A stretch of DNA of 64,000 nt from Alishewanella aestuarii B11 (GTDB lineage Bacteria > Pseudomonadota > Gammaproteobacteria > Enterobacterales > Alteromonadaceae). The stretch lies in NCBI RefSeq assembly GCF_000280055.1, contig NZ_ALAB01000004.1, positions 1 through 64,000 of the forward strand, in the 5' to 3' direction. Position numbers and translations under genes: made by a program. The notes beneath the pieces were generated by a model. That model was not told the origin of the DNA. It saw only the letters and a program-made list of their open reading frames with translations, and searched no databases. Of the stretch, positions 47,486 to 56,922 are shown piece after piece (the stretch's first letter is position 1; each line of letters begins with the position of its first letter).

Positions 47486-48759
47486 TGTTTAAGAATATTA
47501 TGAGCTGGATTGAGTACCGCTTACCCTTTATGGATAAGATGAACCTGCATGTGATGCAGTATCCGGCACCAAAAAACTTTAACTTCTGGTACTTTTTCGG
47601 CTCGCTGGCGATGTTAGTGCTGGTAAACCAGATCGTCACCGGTATCTGGCTGACCATGAACTATGAGCCATCAGCCGAAGGTGCTTTTGCCTCTATCGAA
47701 TACATCATGCGTGATGTCGAGTACGGCTGGTTACTGCGTTATATGCATTCAACCGGTGCCTCTGCCTTCTTCGTCGTGGTCTACCTGCATATGCTGCGCG
47801 GTATGATGTACGGCTCTTACCAGAAGCCACGCGAACTGCTGTGGATCTTCGGTATGCTGATCTTCTTAGTTCTGATGGCAGAAGCTTTCATGGGTTATAT
47901 GCTGCCATGGGGCCAGATGTCGTTCTGGGGTGCGCAGGTAATTATCTCGATCTTCGGTGTTATTCCGTTTATTGGCGATGATTTAACGCTGTGGATCCGC
48001 GGTGACTATGTTATCTCTGGTGCCACCTTAAACCGTTTCTTTGCGCTGCATGTTATTGCCTTACCACTGGTGTTGGTGATCCTGGTGTTCCTGCACATTA
48101 TGGCCCTGCATGAAGTGGGTTCGAACAACCCGGACGGTATCGATATCAAACGCGATAACGATGGTTCTGTTGAACTGACTGAAGCCGACAAAAAGTTTAC
48201 TTTCCACCAGTATTTCACCAAAGGTGGCAAGAAAGTGATTGTCGATGCGATTCCATTCCACCCGTACTACACGGTAAAAGACTTAGTGGGTGTTGCCGGC
48301 TTCCTGTTAGCCTTTGCTTTTGTGATCTTCTTTGTGCCTGAGGGCGGTGGTTTCTTCCTGGAACCGCCAAACTTTGAAGTGGCTAACCCAATGAAGACAC
48401 CTGAGCATATCGCGCCGGTTTGGTACTTCACACCATTCTATGCCATCTTACGTGCTATTCCGGATCCGTTATTAGGCGCTATCGCGATGTTCCTGGCCAT
48501 CCTGGCACTGGCATTACTGCCGTGGATTGACCGTGGCAAGGTACGCTCTGTGCGTTACCGTTGTGAACTGCACCGCTGGAATCTGGTGATGTTCTGCATC
48601 AGCTTTGTAGCGCTGGGTATTCTGGGTGTGCTACCTGCGACACCAACTTATACCGTGTTGTCACAGATCTTCTCATTTACCTATTTCGCGTTCTTCGGTT
48701 TGCTGTGGTTATACAGTAAAAATGAGAAAACCAAACCACTGCCAGTGAGGTTAACCTGA
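47485..48759 (+). CDS. petB: cytochrome b subunit of bc1 complex
   Basis: A 424-aa integral membrane cytochrome b with eight helices and two b hemes. It has the quinol-site motif PEWY in variant form (PVWYFTPFYAILR region near residue 311) and the typical GYMLPWGQMSFWGAQVI stretch. PVWY rather than PEWY occurs in some proteobacteria. Confidence 0.96.
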   Translation: MFKNIMSWIEYRLPFMDKMNLHVMQYPAPKNFNFWYFFGSLAMLVLVNQIVTGIWLTMNYEPSAEGAFASIEYIMRDVEYGWLLRYMHSTGASAFFVVVYLHMLRGMMYGSYQKPRELLWIFGMLIFLVLMAEAFMGYMLPWGQMSFWGAQVIISIFGVIPFIGDDLTLWIRGDYVISGATLNRFFALHVIALPLVLVILVFLHIMALHEVGSNNPDGIDIKRDNDGSVELTEADKKFTFHQYFTKGGKKVIVDAIPFHPYYTVKDLVGVAGFLLAFAFVIFFVPEGGGFFLEPPNFEVANPMKTPEHIAPVWYFTPFYAILRAIPDPLLGAIAMFLAILALALLPWIDRGKVRSVRYRCELHRWNLVMFCISFVALGILGVLPATPTYTVLSQIFSFTYFAFFGLLWLYSKNEKTKPLPVRLT

Positions 48760-49496
48760 TGATGAAAAAGTTACTTTCTGCTGTTGCGTTATTAGCCTCA
48801 TCGCTGGCAATGGCGGCAGGCCCAACGATTCCGCTGGACAAGGCGCCAATCGATCTGCGGGATAAAGCATCATTACAAAATGGTGCCAAGTTATTCCAGA
48901 ACTATTGCCTGGGTTGTCACCAGATGCAGTACCAACGCTATTCACGCACTTTCCGGGATCTGGGTATTCCGGAAGAGCTGGGCATGGAGCATCTGATGTT
49001 TACCGGTGAAAAAGTCGGTGATCATATTACTAATGCGATGCCTGCGGACTATGCTGAAAATTCCTTCGGCGTATTACCACCGGATCTGACTAACGTTGCC
49101 CGGGTGCGCGGTGCTGATTGGTTATATACTTATCTGCGTACCTTCTATGTTGATGACAGCCGTCCGTTTGGTGTTAACAACAAGGTATTCCCGTTGGTGG
49201 GTATGCCGCATGTGCTGCAAGAGTTGCAAGGCGTACCTTATCAGGCGTATGAAACCCGCTTGGTGGATGGTCAGCCGAAAGAAGTCTACGTTGGTATCCG
49301 TACTGACGGCAGCGGTGAGCTGAGTCCGGAAGAGTATGATCGCGCAGTGGCTGATCTGGTGAACTATATGGTTTACACCGGCGAGCCAACCAAACTGGAA
49401 GCCCGCTCTCTGGGGATCAAGGTGATGATCTTCTTATTGATCTTCTTCGTGCTGGCTTACCTGCTGAAGAAAGAATATTGGAAAGATGTTCACTAA
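48759..49496 (+). CDS. petC: cytochrome c1 subunit of bc1 complex
   Basis: A 245-aa c-type cytochrome. Signal peptide 1 to about 20 (LLASSLAMAA), heme site CLGCH at about residues 47-51, likely sixth ligand Met in the second half, and a C-terminal membrane anchor (IKVMIFLLIFFVLAYLL). It completes the three-subunit complex. Two consecutive ATGs make the start ambiguous by one codon. Confidence 0.96.
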   Translation: MMKKLLSAVALLASSLAMAAGPTIPLDKAPIDLRDKASLQNGAKLFQNYCLGCHQMQYQRYSRTFRDLGIPEELGMEHLMFTGEKVGDHITNAMPADYAENSFGVLPPDLTNVARVRGADWLYTYLRTFYVDDSRPFGVNNKVFPLVGMPHVLQELQGVPYQAYETRLVDGQPKEVYVGIRTDGSGELSPEEYDRAVADLVNYMVYTGEPTKLEARSLGIKVMIFLLIFFVLAYLLKKEYWKDVH

Positions 49497-49523
49497 GCAT
49501 TTGTTTTTAAAATAGTTACTATC

Positions 49524-49550
49524 GGGGGCCTTGTGCCCCCTTGCCGTTTT
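49524..49550 (+). terminator. terminator-like hairpin after petC
   Basis: GGGGGC pairs with GCCCCC over a 5-base loop, followed by TTGCCGTTTT. The T tract is interrupted, so read-through into sspA is likely. Confidence 0.55.
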
Positions 49551-49569
49551 AACTGTACCGGAGGAATAG

Positions 49570-50208
49570 ATGGCGATCATTGCCAATAAACGCCCTGTGA
49601 TGACATTATTTTCAGCTGTTGATGATATGTGTAGTCATCAGGTCCGCATAGTGCTAGCGGAAAAAGGCGTAACGGTTGATATTCTCCAGGTAACGCCGGA
49701 CAACGTGCCGGAAGATCTTTACGAAGTTAACCCCTATGGCAGCCTGCCAACCTTACTGGATCGCGAACTGGCGCTGTATCAGGCAGATATCATTATGGAG
49801 TACCTGGACGAGCGCTTCCCGCATCCACCACTGATGCCGGTTTATCCGGTTGCCCGTGGCCAGGCACGTTTAATGATGTACCGTATCAAACATGACTGGT
49901 ACAGCCTGGCAGAGAAAATTCTGCAGGGTGATGACGAAGCGGCTATTGCGCGTCAGGAGTTAAAAGAAGGACTGCTGTCGATTGCACCGCTGTTTAGTGA
50001 AGCGCCGTTTTTTATGAGTGAAGAGTTTGGCCTGGTTGACTGTTATATGGCTGTGTTGCTGTGGCGCTTACCTTTACTGGGTATTGAGTTAAACGGCAGC
50101 GGTAGCAAACAACTGAAAACCTATATGAACCGCATTTTTGAACGCGATGCGTTCCAGGCCTCGTTAACAGAAGCTGAGCGCGAAATTCGTAAGGGGATGC
50201 CGCTCTGA
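49570..50208 (+). CDS. sspA: stringent starvation protein A
   Basis: A 212-aa glutathione-S-transferase-fold protein that binds RNA polymerase. The thioredoxin-like N-terminal domain has NPYGSLPTLLDRELALYQ and the C-terminal domain is all helical. It follows petC and overlaps sspB by one base, an arrangement conserved in gammaproteobacteria. Confidence 0.95.
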   Translation: MAIIANKRPVMTLFSAVDDMCSHQVRIVLAEKGVTVDILQVTPDNVPEDLYEVNPYGSLPTLLDRELALYQADIIMEYLDERFPHPPLMPVYPVARGQARLMMYRIKHDWYSLAEKILQGDDEAAIARQELKEGLLSIAPLFSEAPFFMSEEFGLVDCYMAVLLWRLPLLGIELNGSGSKQLKTYMNRIFERDAFQASLTEAEREIRKGMPL

Positions 50209-50630
50209 TGCAAAAGATGACGGCCAACCGGCCCTATTTATTGCGCGCCTTTTACGACTGGATAGTCGATAACAAGTGCACGCCTTATCTGGTGGTCGAT
50301 GCAACCTATCCGGCGGTCAAGGTGCCGCAGCAATTTGTGCAAAATGGTCAGATCGTGCTGAATATTCTGCCTTCTGCCATTGGTAATCTGCAGCTGGGCA
50401 ATGAGTTAATCACCTTTAATGCCCGCTTTAGTGGTCAGCCTTTTGCGCTGTCGATTCCGGTAAAAGCCGTGCTGGCTATCTATGCCCGTGAAAACGGTGC
50501 CGGCACTGTCTTTACGCTTGAAGAAGACGAAGAGGATGATCAGGATTTTGTTTCTGATGCTACGCCGGATGACTTGCCGCCAGAGCCGCCGAAGCCGGGG
50601 CGCGGCAGCCACCTGAAAGTTGTGAAGTAA
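50208..50630 (+). CDS. sspB: ClpXP adaptor SspB
   Basis: A 140-aa adaptor that delivers ssrA-tagged proteins to ClpXP. The folded domain ends near FTLEE; an acidic linker follows (EDEEDDQDF), and the C-terminal GRGSHLKVVK is the ClpX-binding tail. The first ATG overlaps the sspA stop; a second in-frame ATG at 50217 is also possible. Confidence 0.95.
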   Translation: MQKMTANRPYLLRAFYDWIVDNKCTPYLVVDATYPAVKVPQQFVQNGQIVLNILPSAIGNLQLGNELITFNARFSGQPFALSIPVKAVLAIYARENGAGTVFTLEEDEEDDQDFVSDATPDDLPPEPPKPGRGSHLKVVK

Positions 50631-50640
50631 TGTAAGTCAA

Positions 50641-50664
50641 TAAAGCCGGGTTTCCCGGCTTTAT
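50641..50664. terminator. bidirectional terminator between sspB and ilvY
   Basis: AAAGCCGGG pairs with CCCGGCTTT over a TTT loop (50642-50662), with short A/T flanks on both sides. It serves the convergent sspB and ilvY. Confidence 0.8.
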
Positions 50665-50746
50665 GCATCTTATCCTGTTAGGTATTTCCAATCTTGTTTT
50701 AGCTGCTGCAAAGTTGGCGCGATGCCGGTGTGACCAACATTGGCTG

Positions 50747-51628
50747 TCAGTTTTTTTGCGCCAGCTGCCAAAAGCTTTTGATCAGCGGTTCCTGCTGCCG
50801 TTTTGCCAGCATACAGATCCCCAGGTCAAACGGCTGAAACGGATATTGATGTTCCAACACCCGTACCCGCTCTTTTACCGGGCTATGCTGCAACACCGGA
50901 TCCGGCACTATGCTGACACCGCTGCCTAATGCCACCATCGACACCAGGGCTTCGTGGCCATCAACCTTGGCCACCACAGCCGGGTTAATATTGCAGTCTT
51001 TCAGCCAACGGTCAAAACGACTGCGCGCCGGACCATGCTCGGGCAGGATCAGCGGTATCTCATTCCAGTTTACCTCTGCACCGGCCAGTAAATCATTAAC
51101 CCGGCACGGGATCACAGGTGCAATCAACCGCACCGGCAGGCTGGCAATGCTTTGAAAGTACATGGTAGTTGGCAGCTGCTCCGGGCGGGCGGCGATAGCA
51201 ACATCGGCTTCATCCTGCTTAATGCGGTCAATAGCCTGCGCCGCATCACCGGTACTCAGCTGAATTTCTGCCTTTGGGCAGTGCAGGCGAAATTTATCCA
51301 GCAGCGCCGGCAGATGGCTATAGCTGGCGGTAACGGTACAGTAAATCCTTAAGGTACCGCTAAGCTCGCTGCTGGCTAGCTGTAAATCCAGTTGCAGCTG
51401 ATGCCATTCATCCAGCCACAGCCTTACAAAGCGTTGAAAGCGGTTGCCGGCCGTGGTCAGTTTCACTGTTCTGTTATCGCGTTCAAATAAGCTGCTGCCA
51501 AGCTCTTCTTCCAGCCGTTGGATCACCCGGGTCAGGGTGGAGGGGCTAACAAACATTTGCTCGCTGGTGCGGGCATAATTCAGGCTGCTGGCCAGATGTA
51601 AAAACAGTTGTGCGCTACGGATATCCAT
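50747..51628 (-). CDS. ilvY: LysR-type regulator IlvY
   Basis: A 293-aa LysR-family regulator that activates ilvC when acetolactate or acetohydroxybutyrate is bound. N-terminal helix-turn-helix at about residues 18-37 (TSEQMFVSPSTLTRVIQRLE), then the LysR substrate domain. Start 51628 (MDIRSAQLFL) is set by family alignment; the longer ORF enters the control region. Divergent from ilvC, the hallmark of IlvY. Confidence 0.93.
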   Translation of the reverse strand: MDIRSAQLFLHLASSLNYARTSEQMFVSPSTLTRVIQRLEEELGSSLFERDNRTVKLTTAGNRFQRFVRLWLDEWHQLQLDLQLASSELSGTLRIYCTVTASYSHLPALLDKFRLHCPKAEIQLSTGDAAQAIDRIKQDEADVAIAARPEQLPTTMYFQSIASLPVRLIAPVIPCRVNDLLAGAEVNWNEIPLILPEHGPARSRFDRWLKDCNINPAVVAKVDGHEALVSMVALGSGVSIVPDPVLQHSPVKERVRVLEHQYPFQPFDLGICMLAKRQQEPLIKSFWQLAQKN

Positions 51629-51782
51629 CTTTATTGCAGAATATGAAATGCAGTATTGAAAATATATCACTTCACGCAATAAAAGTCGCGTTATAGACTA
51701 ATTTCATCAAAGCAGCGCATCCCTGATGAAAACCCCGCTGCTCCTGTTGGCAACAGCCACAGCACGAATGTTGGAACTGACG
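51629..51782. promoter_or_regulatory. ilvY-ilvC divergent operator region
   Basis: TTATTGC (51631-51637) and GCAATAA (51676-51682) form a perfect 7-bp inverted repeat; inside, TTGCA (51634-51638) and TGCA (51649-51652) form a closer one. The E. coli IlvY operators also use TTGCA-type half sites, so these are the likely IlvY sites. Confidence 0.55.
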
Positions 51783-53264
51783 ATGAGCAATTACTTTAAT
51801 ACCTTAAATTTACGCCAGCAGTTACGCCAGTTAGGCCAGTGCCGTTTTATGGACAAAGCTGAGTTCGCTAACGGCTGCAGCTTTATCAAAGATTGGAATA
51901 TTGTGATCGTCGGTTGTGGCGCGCAGGGCCTTAATCAGGGCTTGAATATGCGCGACTCGGGGTTAAACATCAGCTATGCGCTGCGTGACGAGGCCATCGC
52001 TGAAAAGCGGGCTTCTTACCAGAAAGCCAGTAGCAATGGTTTTACTGTCGGCACTTATCAGCAGTTAATTCCAGGTGCCGATCTGGTATTAAACCTGACC
52101 CCGGATAAGCAGCATAGCAGCGTAGTAGATGCCATTATGCCTCTGATGAAGCAGGGCGCGACCCTGGCTTACTCGCACGGCTTTAATATTGTCGAAGAGG
52201 GTAAGCAGATCCGGCCTGATATTACAGTGATTATGGTGGCACCTAAGTGTCCGGGCACCGAAGTGCGGGAAGAATATAAGCGCGGCTTCGGCGTGCCGAC
52301 CTTAATAGCAGTGCATCCGGAGAACGATCCTAAAGGTCAGGGGCTGGAAATTGCCAAAGCCTATGCTGCCGCGACTGGCGGTGATCGGGCCGGGGTATTA
52401 GAGTCCTCCTTCGTTGCCGAAGTAAAATCCGATTTAATGGGCGAACAGACCATTCTGTGTGGCATGTTGCAAACCGGCGCGATTCTGGCCTTTGACAAGA
52501 TGGTTGCCGATGGTATGGAAGCCGGTTATGCCGCCAAACTGATTCAGTATGGCTGGGAAACCGTAACCGAAGCGTTAAAGCACGGCGGCATCACCAATAT
52601 GATGGACCGGCTGAGCAATCCGGCCAAGATCAAAGCTTATGATCTGGCAGAAGAGTTAAAAGGCACCTTACGTCCGCTGTTTGAGAAACATATGGACGAC
52701 ATTATCAGTGGCGAGTTCTCCCGCACTATGATGGCAGACTGGGCTAATGATGATAAAAACCTGCTGACCTGGCGTGAGCAAACCCGTGACTCGGGCTTTG
52801 AACAGGCGCCGGTATCCAGCGAGCAGATCAGCGAACAAGAATATTTTGACCGCGGCATCCTGTTAGTGGCGATGGTAAAAGCCGGCGTCGAGCTGGCCTT
52901 TGAAACCATGGTCGATGCCGGCATTATCGAAGAGTCGGCTTACTATGAGTCGCTGCATGAAACGCCATTAATTGCCAATACCATCGCCCGTAAGCGCTTA
53001 TATGAAATGAACGTGGTGATTTCGGATACGGCTGAGTACGGTAACTACCTGTTTGCTCATGCTGCAGTACCTTTGCTGCGCGATAAGGTAAATAGTTTAA
53101 GTAGTGAATATATCGGCAAGGGCTTAAGCAGCAGTCAGAATGGTGTCGATAACCTGAAGCTGATTGCCGTCAATGAAGCTATCCGCCAGCATCCGGTGGA
53201 AGTGGTAGGTAAAAAATTACGCGGCTATATGACAGCAATGAAACGCATTGTCGAGGCGAATTAA
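51783..53264 (+). CDS. ilvC: ketol-acid reductoisomerase, class II
   Basis: A 493-aa enzyme of valine and isoleucine synthesis; it isomerises and reduces acetolactate with NADPH and Mg2+. The length and the doubled C-terminal domain mark the long class II form. Nucleotide-binding loop [15 protein letters not shown]; metal site region [13 protein letters not shown]. Start 51783 ([11 protein letters not shown]) is by homology; the earlier ATG at 51726 lies in the leader. Confidence 0.97.
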   Translation: MSNYFNTLNLRQQLRQLGQCRFMDKAEFANGCSFIKDWNIVIVGCGAQGLNQGLNMRDSGLNISYALRDEAIAEKRASYQKASSNGFTVGTYQQLIPGADLVLNLTPDKQHSSVVDAIMPLMKQGATLAYSHGFNIVEEGKQIRPDITVIMVAPKCPGTEVREEYKRGFGVPTLIAVHPENDPKGQGLEIAKAYAAATGGDRAGVLESSFVAEVKSDLMGEQTILCGMLQTGAILAFDKMVADGMEAGYAAKLIQYGWETVTEALKHGGITNMMDRLSNPAKIKAYDLAEELKGTLRPLFEKHMDDIISGEFSRTMMADWANDDKNLLTWREQTRDSGFEQAPVSSEQISEQEYFDRGILLVAMVKAGVELAFETMVDAGIIEESAYYESLHETPLIANTIARKRLYEMNVVISDTAEYGNYLFAHAAVPLLRDKVNSLSSEYIGKGLSSSQNGVDNLKLIAVNEAIRQHPVEVVGKKLRGYMTAMKRIVEAN

Positions 53265-53368
53265 GCCAGCGCGCAAAGAATGATGTGGTTACAGGTCGTC
53301 AGGCCAGACACAGTGTGCCGCCTGACACCTGACCAATAATGATGTTATACGTGGACCTTGGTTGTTTT

Positions 53369-53393
53369 GCCCCGCTTGTCGGGGCTTTTTTTT
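53369..53393 (+). terminator. intrinsic terminator after ilvC
   Basis: GCCCCG pairs with CGGGGC over a 5-base loop, then eight Ts. It ends about 105 bases after the ilvC stop and just before mgsA. Confidence 0.9.
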
Positions 53394-53438
53394 GGGTGTA
53401 AGGTCAAGCACAACAGGCAGCTAAAGGAAATTGTAGAG

Positions 53439-53867
53439 ATGAAAACCATAGCGCTGGTCGCGCATGATGGCAAAAAAGCCGCTTTACTGGATTGGATCGA
53501 CCGGCACCGGCAGTTTTTTGCCGATAAAAAACTGGTAGCAACCGGTACCACCGGCAAACTGATTAGTGAGCGCTTACAACAGCAGGTGCAGTGTCTGGCC
53601 AGTGGTCCGCTGGGCGGTGACCAGCAAATCGGCGCTTTAATTGCCGAACAGCAAATCGACTGGCTGATCTTTTTCTGGGATCCGCTGTCATCTCAGCCGC
53701 ACGACCCGGATGTTAAGGCCTTGATCCGGCTGGCCGTGGTCTGGAATATTCCGGTGGCTTGTAATATCGCCACCGCAGACTTTATTATCCATTCCAGTTT
53801 GTACCAGCAGGACTACCAGCGTCAGATACCGGATTTTAAAGCCCATAACGACAGGTTTAGCGAGTAA
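53439..53867 (+). CDS. mgsA: methylglyoxal synthase
   Basis: A 142-aa enzyme turning dihydroxyacetone phosphate into methylglyoxal and phosphate, a bypass when sugar phosphates build up. Motifs: TGTTGKLI (phosphate site), SGPLGGDQQIGALI with the catalytic Asp, and FFWDPLSSQPHDPDVKAL. Start 53439 (MKTIALVAHD) is by homology. It converges with the DUF2892 gene. Confidence 0.96.
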   Translation: MKTIALVAHDGKKAALLDWIDRHRQFFADKKLVATGTTGKLISERLQQQVQCLASGPLGGDQQIGALIAEQQIDWLIFFWDPLSSQPHDPDVKALIRLAVVWNIPVACNIATADFIIHSSLYQQDYQRQIPDFKAHNDRFSE

Positions 53868-53870
53868 GCA

Positions 53871-54059
53871 CTATGACAGCTTACAGGTTTTAATACCCAG
53901 CAGAGTATAAGCCGGACAGAAATTAAATAATCCTGTAAGCAACGGGATCACGCCCAGCCAACCCCACCAGCCAATCATGCTGGTGGCGGCCGCTGCAATC
54001 AACACCACACCAACAATAATGCGTACTACCTTATCAATACCGCCAACATTTGCTTGCAT
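53871..54059 (-). CDS. DUF2892 inner-membrane protein
   Basis: A 62-aa protein with two hydrophobic helices (VVRIIVGVVLIAAAATSM and WLGVIPLLTGLFNFCPAYTLL), the DUF2892/YgaP-tail type. The sequence NFCPAYTLLGIKTC has the family's conserved cysteines. Related units are fused to rhodanese domains elsewhere, which hints at sulfur or redox roles, but the stand-alone form has no known function. Confidence 0.85.
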   Translation of the reverse strand: MQANVGGIDKVVRIIVGVVLIAAAATSMIGWWGWLGVIPLLTGLFNFCPAYTLLGIKTCKLS

Positions 54060-54160
54060 TTTTGACTCCAGTTTAGCTTTACCTTATGTAAGATAGCGTT
54101 AATTCACCGCTCGGGCCAGGTAAATCAGCGGAAAAGTTGCGCCAGCGCATAGTTTATTAT

Positions 54161-54175
54161 TGAGAATTGTTCTTG
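54161..54175 (+). promoter_or_regulatory. Fur-box-like site before fbpA
   Basis: TGAGAATTGTTCTTG is an imperfect 7-1-7 inverted repeat like Fur sites and lies in an AT-rich patch 48 bases before the fbpA start. Iron control of this transporter would be expected. Confidence 0.5.
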
Positions 54176-54222
54176 TTTATGTTTAGATGTGCGCAATCGT
54201 TATTACCTAGTGCGGAGCTGTG

Positions 54223-55245
54223 ATGAAACTAAATAAAATGCTGTTATTGGTTGCCGCTAGCCTGGCATCCTGTGCCTTACACACCAGTGCTGCTTTTGCG
54301 GCTGAAGTGAATGTTTACTCCGCCCGACAGGAGGAGTTAATCAAGCCGTTACTGGACAAATTTACTGCTGAAACCGGGATCAAGGTCAACTTAATTACCG
54401 GCAATGCTGATGAACTGATCACCCGCATCAGCAGCGAGGGTCGCAATAGTCCGGCCGATGTGCTGTTAACCACCGATGTTGGCCGTTTAGCCCGCGCTAA
54501 GCAGCAGGGCGTATTGCAGGCCGTATCTTCTGACACCTTACAACAACAGATCCCGGCTAATCTGCGTGATCCGGCTGGGGTGTGGTATGGCCTGACCGTG
54601 CGCGCCCGGCCAATCATGTATGTCGAAGGTAAGGTTGATCCGAAGCAGTTATCAACCATGGCTGATCTGGCCGATCCGAAGTGGAAAGGCAAGATTTGCG
54701 TGCGTTCATCCAACAATGTCTATAACCAGTCGCATATTGCCGCCATTATTGCGCATGACGGCGTAGCAAAGGCCGAAGCCTGGGCGCGTGGTCTGGTGGC
54801 GAACTTTGCCCAGCCACCGCGTGGTGGCGACCGTGATCAAATTAAAGCGGCGGCAGCCGGAGTCTGTGATATTGCCTTAGCGAATACTTACTATCTGGCT
54901 GGAATGTTGGCTGATCCAGCCGAGCAGGCTGCGGCGTCTAAAGTCAAAGTGTTCTGGCCGGATCAGCAGGGTAATGGCGCTCATATCAATATTTCCGGTG
55001 CCGGTGTGGCGACTTTTTCACCAAATAAACAGAATGCGGTGAAATTGCTGGAGTATATGGTACAGCCGGCAGCACAACACTGGTATGCTGAAGCGAACCA
55101 TGAATATCCAATTCGCGCTGATGTGAAAATCAGCACGCTTCTTGAAGGTTTTGGCACCTTTAAAGCAGACAATTTAGAGCTGGAGCAGTTAGGTGAACTT
55201 AATGCCGAGGCAATCCGCGTTATGGATCGTGCTGGCTGGCGCTAA
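54223..55245 (+). CDS. fbpA: Fe3+ ABC transporter substrate-binding protein
   Basis: A 340-aa periplasmic ferric-ion-binding protein. The signal peptide ends near HTSAAFA-A (about residue 27), then AEVNVYSARQEELIKPLL. The paired Tyr iron ligands of the family probably lie in NTYYLAG. GGAG precedes the ATG at 54223; a GTG just upstream is a less likely start. It heads fbpABC. Confidence 0.92.
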   Translation: MKLNKMLLLVAASLASCALHTSAAFAAEVNVYSARQEELIKPLLDKFTAETGIKVNLITGNADELITRISSEGRNSPADVLLTTDVGRLARAKQQGVLQAVSSDTLQQQIPANLRDPAGVWYGLTVRARPIMYVEGKVDPKQLSTMADLADPKWKGKICVRSSNNVYNQSHIAAIIAHDGVAKAEAWARGLVANFAQPPRGGDRDQIKAAAAGVCDIALANTYYLAGMLADPAEQAAASKVKVFWPDQQGNGAHINISGAGVATFSPNKQNAVKLLEYMVQPAAQHWYAEANHEYPIRADVKISTLLEGFGTFKADNLELEQLGELNAEAIRVMDRAGWR

Positions 55246-55260
55246 CATTATACCGCCAGA

Positions 55261-55282
55261 GCAAGGGGGACTAACCCCTTGC
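55261..55282 (+). promoter_or_regulatory. intercistronic hairpin covering the fbpB start
   Basis: GCAAGGGG (55261-55268) pairs perfectly with CCCCTTGC (55275-55282) over a 6-base loop. The stem contains both the AAGGGGG ribosome site and the presumed TTG start codon of fbpB. It would hold down permease translation relative to the abundant binding protein. Confidence 0.6.
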
Positions 55283-56922
55283 TAAAATCACTGTTGTTTG
55301 ATCGTTGGCGCTGGGCAGTATTACTGCCCGCGTTATTATTAGCCCTGCCTGTTATTATTATCTTTGCCAGCTGGTTGGAGCCGCAAACCGAGATCTGGCG
55401 GCATCTGCGTCAAACTGTGCTGGCCGACTATGTGGTGAACTCTTTGCTGCTGGCTGGCGGCACCGGTCTGGGGGCGCTGTTAATCGGTACCGGCAGCGCC
55501 TGGCTGATCAGTCAGTATCAATTTTTTGGCCGCCGCTATCTGCAATGGCTGTTGCTGCTGCCACTGGCGATGCCGGCCTATATTATCGCTTACACCTATA
55601 CTGGCATGCTGGATTTTGCCGGGCCGGTACAAAGTCAGCTCCGTTCCTGGTTTGGCTGGTCTTTTGGCGATTATTGGTTTCCGGAGATCCGCTCACTCGG
55701 TGGCGCTATTCTGATGCTGGCGCTGGTACTTTATCCCTATGTTTATATGCTGGCGCGCAACGCCTTTGCTGAACAATCGGCGTCTTTGCTGGAAGCCAGC
55801 CGCACGCTTGGCCTGACTCCGCGGCAGCATTTCTGGAAGGTGGCTTTACCGCTGGCCCGGCCGGCCATTTTAACCGGCATGGCACTGGCGATGATGGAAG
55901 CCTTTGCCGACTATGGCACAGTGCAGTATTTTGGCGTACCAACCTTTACCACCGGTATTTTCCGCACCTGGTTTGGTATGGGCAGCGCCCAGGCGGCCGC
56001 CCAGCTGGCGGCATTATTGACCAGCTTTGTGCTGTTTTTGCTGTTACTGGAAAAATGGTCACGCCGCAAAGTCCGCTATTATCATCAGGGCCAAAAGCAC
56101 AGTGCGCCGGCGCTTAGGCGGGTTGGGCCCTTGCGGCAGCTGACGTTGTTGGCGCTATGTTTATCACCGGTGGTACTGGGTTTTATCTTACCGGCCTGGC
56201 GCTTACTCAGCTGGGCACTGACCAACTGGCAGCGGACCCTGAATGCCAATTTCTGGCAGCTGGTGTGGAATAGCTTTTCCCTGGCGGCGATGGCCGCGTT
56301 GTTATCGGTGCTACTGGCGTTGTTGTTCGCCTACGCCAAACGATTAAGACGCGATCCGCTGGTGCGCTTACCGGTGCAACTGGCGGCGCTGGGCTATGCG
56401 GTCCCGGGTACTGTTATCGCTATTGGCGTGATGATCCCATTGGCCTGGTTTGACCGTCATGTCGATCTGCTGGCCGAGCAATGGTTTGGCATCCGTACCG
56501 GCTTGTTGTTATCCGGCACCCTTGCGGCACTGTTGCTGGCCTACAGTGTGCGCTTTCTGGCGGTATCCTTACATGGTATTGAGGCCGGTTTGGCCCGGAT
56601 CAAACCCAATATGGATAACGCCGCCCGCTCTATGGGCTATAGTCCGCTGCAGGTATTGCGTAAGGTGCATGTGCCATTATTAAAGGGCAGTGTTTTTACC
56701 GCGCTGCTGCTGGTATTTGTTGATGTGTTAAAAGAATTACCGGCCACGCTGATCTTAAGGCCCTTTAACTTTAATACTCTGGCGGTCAGGGCGCATGAAC
56801 TGGCTTCTGATGAACGCCTGGCCGACGCGGCCTTACCCGCACTTGCGATAGTGCTGGTTGGCTTGTTACCGGTGATCTTACTGGCGCGCTCTACTGAGCG
56901 GCGTATGCAAGGAACAGAATAA
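55279..56922 (+). CDS. fbpB: Fe3+ ABC transporter permease
   Basis: A 547-aa permease with two fused membrane domains, each with the EAA loop (LLEASRTLGLTPRQHFWKV and NAARSMGYSPLQVLRKV), as usual for FbpB. The only upstream start in range is TTG at 55279, which falls in a hairpin; a slightly later start (CTG or TTG near 55291-55294) cannot be excluded. One-base overlap with fbpC. Confidence 0.9.
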   Translation: MLKSLLFDRWRWAVLLPALLLALPVIIIFASWLEPQTEIWRHLRQTVLADYVVNSLLLAGGTGLGALLIGTGSAWLISQYQFFGRRYLQWLLLLPLAMPAYIIAYTYTGMLDFAGPVQSQLRSWFGWSFGDYWFPEIRSLGGAILMLALVLYPYVYMLARNAFAEQSASLLEASRTLGLTPRQHFWKVALPLARPAILTGMALAMMEAFADYGTVQYFGVPTFTTGIFRTWFGMGSAQAAAQLAALLTSFVLFLLLLEKWSRRKVRYYHQGQKHSAPALRRVGPLRQLTLLALCLSPVVLGFILPAWRLLSWALTNWQRTLNANFWQLVWNSFSLAAMAALLSVLLALLFAYAKRLRRDPLVRLPVQLAALGYAVPGTVIAIGVMIPLAWFDRHVDLLAEQWFGIRTGLLLSGTLAALLLAYSVRFLAVSLHGIEAGLARIKPNMDNAARSMGYSPLQVLRKVHVPLLKGSVFTALLLVFVDVLKELPATLILRPFNFNTLAVRAHELASDERLADAALPALAIVLVGLLPVILLARSTERRMQGTE

